This document shows, in pieces, positions 1 to 6,217 of a stretch of DNA of 11,178 nt. The notes under the pieces were generated by a model. It worked only from the letters and a program-made list of their open reading frames with translations. It was not told the DNA's origin and did no database searches. The position numbers and the translations under genes were made by a program. The stretch spans positions 512-11,689 of the forward strand of contig JADFYA010000080.1 of assembly GCA_015233285.1 (NCBI GenBank), given 5' to 3'. The first letter of the stretch is position 1, and every line of letters begins with the position of its first letter. Origin of the DNA: Deltaproteobacteria bacterium. GTDB lineage: Bacteria > Desulfobacterota > JADFXK01.

Positions 1-1
1 T

Positions 2-1324
2 CCCGTGGTGGTCACCGGGTCCAAATTGGTGGATAATTATGTCAGGACCTTCATTAACTTTAACGGCTATGACACCCCCGGTCATTATATTGACTCAATC
101 ACCAGCAATCAGATCAATTTTAGGATACCGTTTGAGGCCACCACGGTCCAAACGCCGCTTCAATTCACCAGTGTTCCCACCGCAGGTCCATTTATTGTTC
201 GGGTGAACGACACAGGGACCAACACGGTCCCGTTCATTGTCCTCGGCTGTTCGGCACTAGTCTTCAACGATGGAGTCAATCGGGTCAATGCGATCAACAC
301 CCAAACCAACGCCCTTCAGGGCACCTTCTCTTTAGCCTCCCAGCCCCTCAGCGTCACCATTGATCCGGAAGGTGTGAAGGTCTACTTCCTGACTGCCGGT
401 TCCGACCAGATGAGCGTGGTTGATACGAACAAAAACCAGGTTGTGGCTACCATCCCGGTGGGGCCGTCGCCCGGAGGCATCGCCGTGACCTATCATAAAT
501 ATAATAATCTCTATGTCACCAATACGACCAAAGGAACTGTGACCTGCTATGACAACCAGACCTTCGCCCAGAAGGCGGTTATCACCGTGGGCCAAAAACC
601 GACAAAAATGGCCATCAGCTACGATTGGGAGTGGCTCATGGTCGTGAATACCGCGGACAACAACCTGTCAGTCATTCAAATTTCGACCAATACCCAGACC
701 GCAGTTCTCCCGCTTGGAAATGCTCCTTCAGACATTATCGCCTCATGGATGGACCGGAAGATGTTTGTCATCAATACCGGCGACAATACTATTTCCGGAA
801 TAAGTGTTGGTGATAAGATAGTCACCGGGACCGTCCCCATCGGAAACGGCCCCTGGCGGATGGCCTATGCCCAGAACGGTGGCAAAGTTTTCGTGCTTAA
901 CCAGGGCGACGGGACGGTCAGCGTCATCGGCGAGGGGGATACCAGTCTTCGGTCTACTATCATCATGGGGAATCAGCCCATGGGTATTTGCACCGATTAT
1001 GATAACAATTATGTCTATGTCGCCCAATATGGGGATAACAACGTAGCGGTACTCAATAATGATACCGAAAACCTCAATATGCTCGTTCCGGTTGGGCAGG
1101 GGCCCTCTGACGTCGCCTTTATTAATAACCCTCGCGTCGGTAAATATGTCTATGTCACCAACCGGCTGAGTTCTTCGGTAACCGTGATCACCAGCGAAGA
1201 CAACAGCAATTATCAGCCGACCTTACTGGCCCATAGCATTGTAACGACTATTCCGCTGAGTGATAAGCCCCGGCGGATAATTATGCAAGATCTGTCGCGG
1301 GATACCACTCTTTTCAATCCATGA
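2..1324 (+). CDS. YVTN/YncE-like beta-propeller protein with N-terminal TIG-like domain, 5'-truncated
   Basis: The reading frame is open at the left edge (the codon at 2-4 is CCC, before a GTG at 5), so the N-terminus and any signal peptide lie outside the window. Residues are counted from that GTG. Residues 1-80 are strand-rich and resemble an IPT/TIG immunoglobulin-like domain. Residues 80-425 hold about seven repeats of roughly 42-45 residues with recurring elements such as LYVTNTTKGTVT, VYVTNRLSSSVTVI and (I/V)PxGxxPxxIA, which is the signature of YVTN/YncE-type seven-bladed propellers. Such proteins are usually exported and serve in binding or at the cell surface; no catalytic residues can be assigned. 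The gene stops at TGA 1322-1324 and is separated from rnfC by 590 bp, so a link to the Rnf operon is not supported. The fold is well supported, but the function is unknown. Confidence 0.8.
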   Translation, partial: PVVVTGSKLVDNYVRTFINFNGYDTPGHYIDSITSNQINFRIPFEATTVQTPLQFTSVPTAGPFIVRVNDTGTNTVPFIVLGCSALVFNDGVNRVNAINTQTNALQGTFSLASQPLSVTIDPEGVKVYFLTAGSDQMSVVDTNKNQVVATIPVGPSPGGIAVTYHKYNNLYVTNTTKGTVTCYDNQTFAQKAVITVGQKPTKMAISYDWEWLMVVNTADNNLSVIQISTNTQTAVLPLGNAPSDIIASWMDRKMFVINTGDNTISGISVGDKIVTGTVPIGNGPWRMAYAQNGGKVFVLNQGDGTVSVIGEGDTSLRSTIIMGNQPMGICTDYDNNYVYVAQYGDNNVAVLNNDTENLNMLVPVGQGPSDVAFINNPRVGKYVYVTNRLSSSVTVITSEDNSNYQPTLLAHSIVTTIPLSDKPRRIIMQDLSRDTTLFNP

Positions 1325-1478
1325 TGATAGTGATCATCTAGGTCGGGCGGCGGTCTAATCAATAAACCGGACAAACGTTTTCAAAAGTTAGTTAAGCGTG
1401 TTGGTAACGACGATGATCTAGGCGTAACTAAGAGTAATTTTTAACCGACGGCCACTGGCGGGCAGGATGCCGGGTGCT

Positions 1479-1531
1479 ATCCCGCAGGTGGATAATAGCT
1501 GCGGGTAAGGTTTAAAGCCGGTCACGGGATA
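1479..1531 (+). promoter_or_regulatory. Possible attenuator-like alternative RNA pairing
   Basis: CCCGCAG (1481-1487) can pair perfectly with CTGCGGG (1499-1505) across an 11-nt loop. The overlapping TATCCCG (1479-1485) can instead pair perfectly with CGGGATA (1525-1531). The two pairings exclude each other, and the second ends at the first base of a terminator-like hairpin (1531-1562). That arrangement is typical of attenuators and riboswitch expression platforms. However, 7-bp arms are common by chance in 11 kb, and I do not recognise any known riboswitch consensus. The region lies about 350 nt upstream of rnfC, so it could equally be the 3' UTR of the propeller gene. Confidence 0.2.
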
Positions 1532-1562
1532 GGCCATCTACTAATAATGATTTGGCCTTTTT
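1531..1562 (+). terminator. Candidate weak intrinsic terminator
   Basis: AGGCCA (1531-1536) pairs with TGGCCT (1553-1558) around a 16-nt AT-rich loop, and five T run from 1558 to 1562. The stem is only 6 bp and the loop is long, so it is a marginal terminator. It lies about 200 nt after the propeller stop codon and is the only plausible end of that transcript before rnfC. Confidence 0.3.
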
Positions 1563-1882
1563 CCAGACCCCGGCATGTGAAATTTTGGGCAAGTGTCTAT
1601 CTGGCCTCCCGGATTTAGACGCCGCCGTCTCGCAGAGGCAGCGACCGAACCTTGGGCCTTGATAGATGACTGCCGAGAGCAGAGAAAAATAAACGATGTT
1701 TCCCGCATCAGATCAAATGAACAAGGAAGTCAAAGCCGGATGTGGGAGACGGGAAAGAACCGAAAGAAAGGACCAAACCGGTGATGAAGGTCTTTACCCG
1801 ACATGCCGGCCCAGAGAAACAATCAGTAAAAGATGTTGGACAAGCGGCGATTAATAGGCAAGAGTGCGAGATCTGCAATTTT

Positions 1883-1897
1883 ATGTAACCATTACAT
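1883..1897. promoter_or_regulatory. Dyad just upstream of rnfC (ATGTAA-N3-TTACAT)
   Basis: This is a perfect inverted repeat with 6-bp arms and a 3-bp centre, ending 17 bp before the rnfC start codon. Its size and place suit an operator for a dimeric regulator, or a small hairpin near the start codon. It does not match the consensus I know for FNR, CRP or Rex. A dyad of this size is expected two or three times by chance in a window this long, so only its position makes it notable. Confidence 0.25.
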
Positions 1898-1914
1898 GCA
1901 CATGGTGTTAACCT

Positions 1915-3273
1915 ATGAAGTTGTCATCCTTATGCAAAGGGATTCGGTTCCCCAAACCGAAGTACCCTAATGTCCCAACTGAAGTCGTCCCCATTCCTTC
2001 CCCAAGCAAGGTCATACTGCCGATGCTGCAGCACGCAGGATTACCATGTATCCCCTGCGTGGAAAAGGGAACCCAGGTAAAAATCGGGGACGTAGTAGGT
2101 CGGCCGCAAGACGAGACCGGGGCTTCCGTTCATGCCAGCGTCTCTGGGGAGGTAACTGACATTGCGCAGGTATACACCTCCTCGGGGCAAAAATCTCCCG
2201 CCGTCATCATCAGTTCAGACGGTAAGGATACCTGGGCGGACAATATAAAAACCGATGCCGAATATCTAGAAAAAGCGCCATCGGTTTTGATCGACCGCAT
2301 TAAAGATGCGGCCATTATGTCCTCCGGATCGGAATCTGCTCCGGTGATAACCGACCTCACTCTATCCCAAAAACCCCGGGGCTACCACTTCGCCACCGGG
2401 TTACCCATTTTCAAGCCACTCGATACTTTGGTCATCAACTGCGTGGACACGGAGCCTTATTACGGTTCTGCTCATCGGCTGATGAACGATTTTTTCGATG
2501 ACCTGGAAGCGGGAATCAAAACTGTCAAGATTGTCACCGAAGCCACCAGATTTATTATGGCTGTTGACGTGCAACACTCAGTCAGCAATCAGGTGAGAGA
2601 TCTTACCGGACAATTAGAAGTGGCGGTCCGGTCTGTCGATGGAACCAGGTTTCCCACGGGGGTTCACCGGGTTCTATTAAAAGAACTGTTGGATCTTGAA
2701 ATCCCCATGCCCTATGGTGAGCCTCGGGATTATGGTGTTTCGGTACTTAAGGTTGACTCGATCATTGACATCGGTCGTGCAGCTAAGCACCTTAAACCAC
2801 AGGTAGAAAAGGTCATTTCAGTCTTTGGTAAAGGCGTCCATGATCAAAAGCTGGTGCGGGTTAGGATGGGCACACCCTTAAAAGATGTGCTGGAGGCCTG
2901 CGGTGGCCTGGCCGGCCGGCCGGGTAAAGTCATCTTCGGTGGGCCGATGATGGGTATGGCCCAGTTCGACTTGAATGTCCCAATTTCTAAAGACACAGAA
3001 GCAGTATATGTCCAGACGATGGATGAGGTGGTCCGTTCGACTAATCATCCATGCATTAATTGTGGCCTGTGTGTCAAGGTTTGTCCCGTCAGGCTGGTGC
3101 CCAGTCAATTGTCGAAATACTGTGAAAATGACCAGTTTCAAGACGCTGCGGCTCTAAACCTGATGAACTGTATTGAATGCGGCTGTTGCCACTATGTCTG
3201 CCCGGCGAAGCGGCCGATGGTCCACCAGTTCCGTTACGGTAAATCGCAAGTCATGGTTAGAAGGATGGGTTGA
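1915..3273 (+). CDS. rnfC: RnfC-like subunit of the Rnf complex, with degenerate NADH/FMN site
   Basis: This is the peripheral iron-sulfur subunit of the Rnf complex, 452 residues, a normal length. The N-terminus (about 8-100) is the RnfC barrel-sandwich domain, with IRFPKPKYPNVPTE and the segment leading to KIGDVVG. The C-terminus carries two [4Fe-4S] motifs: C380-x2-C383-x2-C386-x3-C390 and C419-x2-C422-x2-C425-x3-C429. The middle is NuoF-like but strongly degenerate. Where RnfC normally has GLGGAGFPTxVK there is DAAIMSSGSESAPVITDL (131-148). NGAECEPY has become NCVDTEPY (175-182), and YPQGAEKQLI has become FPTGVHRVLL (246-255). Loss of NADH and FMN binding is therefore inferred, while cluster-based electron transfer seems kept. 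The ATG at 1915 is the first start after an in-frame TAA (1909-1911) and matches family N-termini; the Shine-Dalgarno is weak (GGTG). The stop overlaps the rnfD start (TGATG). Confidence 0.9.
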   Translation: MKLSSLCKGIRFPKPKYPNVPTEVVPIPSPSKVILPMLQHAGLPCIPCVEKGTQVKIGDVVGRPQDETGASVHASVSGEVTDIAQVYTSSGQKSPAVIISSDGKDTWADNIKTDAEYLEKAPSVLIDRIKDAAIMSSGSESAPVITDLTLSQKPRGYHFATGLPIFKPLDTLVINCVDTEPYYGSAHRLMNDFFDDLEAGIKTVKIVTEATRFIMAVDVQHSVSNQVRDLTGQLEVAVRSVDGTRFPTGVHRVLLKELLDLEIPMPYGEPRDYGVSVLKVDSIIDIGRAAKHLKPQVEKVISVFGKGVHDQKLVRVRMGTPLKDVLEACGGLAGRPGKVIFGGPMMGMAQFDLNVPISKDTEAVYVQTMDEVVRSTNHPCINCGLCVKVCPVRLVPSQLSKYCENDQFQDAAALNLMNCIECGCCHYVCPAKRPMVHQFRYGKSQVMVRRMG

Positions 3274-4252
3274 TGATCGATAAAAAGCTGGATAACAGAT
3301 TAGTTGTTTCATTCTCGCCCCACATCGAGAGTCATAATTCTATTAGCGCGATGATGCTAATCTTTATTGTTGCGCTGCTTCCCTCTGTCCTGATGGGGGT
3401 CTATTATTTTGGATATAACGTTTTAATGATCCTGGGTCTCTCCGTCGCTTCCTCGATGGCTGCCGAGGCTTTCGTGAACAAGATAAGCCATCGTCCCTCG
3501 ACTCTCGGAGATTTTAGCGCTATTTTGAATGGGCTGCTGCTGGGATTGTTGATGCCGCCGACTATGCCCTGGTGGGCAATGGTGGTTGGATCGAGCTTAT
3601 CCATCATTGTGGGCAAGAGTGTTTTTGGCGGATATGGTAATTATCCCCTTAATCCTGCCTTGATCGGGTGGATGATTATCCGATTGGCCTGGCCGGATTT
3701 AATGAACGGCTTTATTGAGCCGGCGCCGTTGTTCTCCGGTGGCGATATGTCACAGGCGTTACCTCCGTTAATGGCGGTAAAAGGCGATCCCAGTGAAATC
3801 GGGTCTTACGACATGTGGCGACTGATGGTTGGAAATGTTCCCGGTCAAATCGGGACTATCTCCGCCTTGTCCGCAATCATTGGAGGCTTGATCCTTCTCT
3901 ATCGCGGCGTTATCAGGTGGCACATTCCGGTTGGCGTTTTGCTTGGGTCCTTCGCTTTTGCTTGGATTTTCAATACGATCAATCCGGATACTTACTTCCC
4001 TGGTTCTTTTCATCTCATGACCGGGACTCTCTTGCTGGGCGCCTTTTTTCTGGCACCGGAACCGGTCAGCAGCCCGGTTACCCCGGCGGGATGTTGGTTT
4101 ACGGATTGTTGATCGGTGTCTTAACCGTTATAATTCGTATCTGGGGATCGGATACAGATGGGGTCATCCAGGCTATCTTGATTATGAACATCGGCACCCC
4201 GCTGTTTGACCGTATCCGTCCTAGATCATGGGGGGTGAATACCGGTGCGTGA
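3273..4252 (+). CDS. rnfD: RnfD membrane subunit, interrupted by an apparent 1-nt frameshift
   Basis: This is the integral membrane subunit of the Rnf complex (NqrB/RnfD family) with many hydrophobic helices. Family blocks are clear: RPSTLGDFSAILNGLLLGLLMP, GKSVFGGYGNYPLNPALIGW, and GNVPGQIGTISALSAIIGG. The first frame stops at 4112 after VSSPVTPAGCWFTDC. The missing C-terminus continues in another frame from about 4085 (GGMLVYGLLIGVLTVIIRIWG, then MNIGTPLFDRIRPRSWG) to TGA 4250-4252. One added base near 4085 gives a normal product of about 326 residues. The FMN-attachment motif expected around residues 160-166 (family SGATPL) reads SQALPPL, with no threonine. The start chosen is ATG 3273, overlapping the rnfC stop as TGATG, with AAGGATGGG upstream; a TTG at 3270 is the alternative. 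The true stop overlaps the rnfG start. Confidence 0.85.
4080..4091 (+). other. Apparent single-base deletion (frameshift) in rnfD
   Basis: The sequence around CCCCGGCGGGATG reads VTPAGC and soon stops in the upstream frame, but reads PGGMLVYG, as the RnfD family does, if one base is gained near 4085. The downstream frame keeps family sequence to a stop that overlaps the rnfG start by 8 nt, so it is still constrained or only recently broken. The run of C and G bases is a typical place for an indel error in a consensus sequence. A -1 ribosomal slip (CCG then GGC) would also restore the frame, but no good X-XXY-YYZ slippery heptamer is present. Confidence 0.8.
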
Positions 4253-4832
4253 AATATTACGACTTGTTGTAGTTCTGTCCATTATCTGCGCAGTGGCTGG
4301 GTTTTCCTTGGCCCTGGTCCATAAGGTGACCAAAGCGCAGATCGATTACCAGCAGGTTAAGTTCGTTAAAGAACCGGCCGTCAAAAGAGTTTTGACCGGA
4401 TATGATAACGACCCCATCAAGGACCGAAAAGAGTTGGAGATTGGTAAGGATAAGTATGGCCGGCCCCAATTTCTGCTTGTCTTCCCGGCTAAAAAAGAGG
4501 GCAAGACTTTCGCACTGGCCATGGAAACCTACGGTAAAGGGTATCATGGAGATGTGGGTGTCATGGTCGGGATCGACGTTGAATCCGGGAAACTGACCGG
4601 TATTGGGATCACCTCTCACTCAGAGACCCCGGGTATTGGGGCCAAAGCGGTGGAGCCGTCTTTTACAGATCAGTTTAAAGACATAGCTATCCAAGAAGAT
4701 ATAAAAAAGAAGTCGGACGGCGGCAAGATCGAGGCCCTATCCGGCGCGACCTTAACGACCAACGGCGTTTTGTCTGCGGTTAACAGTGCCCTGAAGTATT
4801 ATAAAGAACTTAAAGACAAGCTTATCAGCTAA
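4245..4832 (+). CDS. rnfG: RnfG, membrane-anchored flavinylated subunit of Rnf
   Basis: RnfG passes electrons through a covalently bound FMN on the outer face of the membrane. This 195-residue protein has one N-terminal membrane helix (about 7-26) followed by an FMN_bind domain with the family blocks GKGYHGDVGVMVGID (97-111) and SHSETPGIGAKAV (124-136). The flavinylation motif is EALSGATL (163-170), with FMN expected on Thr169; the usual Asp at the start of the motif is Glu163 here. The GTG start at 4245 overlaps the restored rnfD stop (GTGCGTGA), which suggests translational coupling, and a run of six G lies upstream. ApbE, encoded at the end of the operon, is the expected FMN transferase. 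Confidence 0.93.
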   Translation: MREILRLVVVLSIICAVAGFSLALVHKVTKAQIDYQQVKFVKEPAVKRVLTGYDNDPIKDRKELEIGKDKYGRPQFLLVFPAKKEGKTFALAMETYGKGYHGDVGVMVGIDVESGKLTGIGITSHSETPGIGAKAVEPSFTDQFKDIAIQEDIKKKSDGGKIEALSGATLTTNGVLSAVNSALKYYKELKDKLIS

Positions 4833-4867
4833 ACAACACCTTAAAATGTCAAATAAAGGGACTTACT

Positions 4868-5467
4868 ATGGCGTTTGGCAAGGAATTTACAAAGGGCTTC
4901 TGGGATCTCCTTCCGCCGTTCAGACTTGTTTTGGGTCTCTGCCCCACCTTGGCGGTGACCACCTCGGCTGAAAACGGTCTGGGCATGGGGTTGGCGGTGA
5001 CCTTTGTCTTGGTCTGTGCTAACTGTATCATCTCCCTCATCCGAAAAGTGATCCCCAGCAAAGTCCGCGTGGCGGCATTTATCGTTATCGCCGCCTCCTT
5101 CGTGGTTATTACCGAGCTGGTCATGAAAGCGTATTTTTACTCTCTGTCAACTCTGCTTGGTATCTTTATTCCTCTGATCGTGGTTAACTGTATCATCCTC
5201 GGCCGGGCTGAGGCTTTCGCCTCCAAGCGCGGAGTTATTGATTCATTGGCGGATGGGCTGGGCATAGGTCTCGGTTTTACCGTCTCGTTGACGGTGTTAG
5301 GCTGTATCCGAGAGATTCTGGGCTACGGGGCCATCTTCGGGCATAACATTATGTGGGAGAGTTTCCGTCCCTTTTCGTTTATGGTTAAGCCCCCCGGAGC
5401 CTTTGTCTGCCTCGGGTTGCTCTTGGCTTTGATCAACTTCATCAGCATGCGGCAAAAAGCAAGATGA
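4868..5467 (+). CDS. rnfE: RnfE, integral membrane subunit of Rnf
   Basis: This 199-residue membrane protein of the RnfA/RnfE/NqrD/NqrE family has about six hydrophobic helices. The two half-repeat motifs that supply cysteines to the membrane-embedded iron-sulfur cluster shared with RnfA are present: GLCPTLAVT (Cys25) and VVNCIILGRAEAFA (Cys108). GLCPTLAVT, RAEAFA and the length of about 200 residues favour RnfE over RnfA. A Shine-Dalgarno AAAGGG (4855-4860) lies 7 nt before the ATG. A 35-bp gap separates it from rnfG and a 38-bp gap from rnfA, so it is part of the same operon. Confidence 0.94.
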   Translation: MAFGKEFTKGFWDLLPPFRLVLGLCPTLAVTTSAENGLGMGLAVTFVLVCANCIISLIRKVIPSKVRVAAFIVIAASFVVITELVMKAYFYSLSTLLGIFIPLIVVNCIILGRAEAFASKRGVIDSLADGLGIGLGFTVSLTVLGCIREILGYGAIFGHNIMWESFRPFSFMVKPPGAFVCLGLLLALINFISMRQKAR

Positions 5468-5505
5468 GAATTTAATCCCTTCCAGACGAATCGAGGGCGA
5501 ACAAC

Positions 5506-6081
5506 ATGAGTGACTATTTACTCCTAATGGTTTCGGCCATTCTGATCAACAACATCCTCCTGGCCAAGTTTTTGGGCAACTGCCCCTTTTTGGGCACATC
5601 CAAGCGGATGGATACGGCTATGGGGATGGCCATGGCTGTTGTTTTTGTCTTGACCCTATCCGGAGTCATTACCTGGTTGGTCCAATACTATGTTTTGATT
5701 CCTCTGAACATCGAATACCTTCAAACAATTTTCTTTATCCTGGTCATCGCTTTTTTGGTCCAGTTCGTGGAAATCGTACTTCAGAAGACCGCTCCGGCGT
5801 TATTCCGGGCCTTGGGTATATACCTGCCTCTGATTACCACCAACTGCGCCGTGCTGGGCGTGGCCATCATCAATATTAACGAAGAATTTGGTTTCTTTAA
5901 AACCATGTTCTACTCCTTTTCTTCTGCGGTCGGCTTTGGTCTGGCCCTGGTTTTGTTTGCCGGGATTAGGGAAAGGTTCGCCTTAGTAAGAATACCTAAA
6001 CCGCTCGACGGGACGGCCATAGGTTTGATCACCGCCGGCTTGATGGCCCTGGCTTTTTCTGGATTTGCCGGCCTGGTCTAA
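5506..6081 (+). CDS. rnfA: RnfA, integral membrane subunit of Rnf
   Basis: This 191-residue membrane protein pairs with RnfE to hold an iron-sulfur cluster within the membrane. Motifs are near-canonical: [20 protein letters not shown] with Cys26, and [14 protein letters not shown] with Cys114. The C-terminal block FAGIRERF is also typical. A Shine-Dalgarno GAGGG (5493-5497) lies 8 nt before the ATG. It is followed by an unusually long 136-bp gap before rnfB, compared with gaps of 38 bp or less in the rest of rnfCDGEA. Confidence 0.95.
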   Translation: MSDYLLLMVSAILINNILLAKFLGNCPFLGTSKRMDTAMGMAMAVVFVLTLSGVITWLVQYYVLIPLNIEYLQTIFFILVIAFLVQFVEIVLQKTAPALFRALGIYLPLITTNCAVLGVAIININEEFGFFKTMFYSFSSAVGFGLALVLFAGIRERFALVRIPKPLDGTAIGLITAGLMALAFSGFAGLV

Positions 6082-6110
6082 TAGCGTCGGTGCCCTGTCT
6101 TCGTTTACAT

Positions 6111-6148
6111 GGGGGATCGTGGTCAAGCCTTAGGGCGGACCAACCCCC
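6111..6148 (+). other. Interrupted stem-loop between rnfA and rnfB
   Basis: GGGGG (6111-6115) pairs with CCCCC (6144-6148), and TGGTC (6120-6124) with GACCA (6138-6142). The two 5-bp helices are separated by a 4-nt bulge against one base. No run of T follows directly, so it is not a clear terminator. It could stabilise or process the mRNA so that rnfB is made at a different level from the membrane subunits. This is inference. Confidence 0.35.
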
Positions 6149-6217
6149 TCAAGATTTTCCCTGGACTCGTCCCATAAGGCCGGGCCGGGGACAATAAACA
6201 TCAAGGGAGGAATATCT

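Larger units (their letters stand above)
1325..1914. other. 590-bp intergenic region, no convincing gene
   Basis: No open frame here looks like protein. The longest (from a GTG at 1593, 63 codons) lacks a ribosome-binding site and has an Arg-rich composition of low complexity. The stretch holds short inverted repeats instead. GATGAT-agtg-ATCATC (1323-1338) lies on the stop codon of the propeller gene. CCCGCAG/CTGCGGG (1481-1505), TATCCCG/CGGGATA (1479-1531) and AGGCCA/TGGCCT followed by five T (1531-1562) come next. A dyad lies at 1883-1897, just before rnfC. It presumably contains the end of the upstream transcript and the promoter and leader of the rnf operon, but no clear -35/-10 pair was found near rnfC. 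Confidence 0.6.

Noticed and set aside
332..595. Open frames on the minus strand within the propeller, rnf and apbE genes
   Set aside because: They lie wholly inside well-supported genes on the other strand, have no start signals, and show no family motifs.
1447..1470. GCCACTGG near 1450 recalls a cobalamin riboswitch, and TGGC-N8-TGC there recalls a sigma54 promoter
   Set aside because: The B12 box (AGYCAGGAGACC-type) and the other cobalamin riboswitch blocks are absent. The sigma54-like match has poor flanks (no CA after TGGC, ATGC instead of TTGC) and lies 450 bp from rnfC.
1593..1784. A 63-codon open frame in the gap upstream of rnfC
   Set aside because: It starts with GTG without a ribosome-binding site, has an Arg/Glu-rich composition with no recognisable motif, and overlaps repeat-rich non-coding sequence. 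Coding is not supported.
4083..4091. Programmed -1 frameshifting in rnfD
   Set aside because: A -1 slip would restore the frame, but the codons ACC-CCG do not form a slippery heptamer and no clear stimulatory structure was found. A missing base in the consensus or a plain mutation is simpler.
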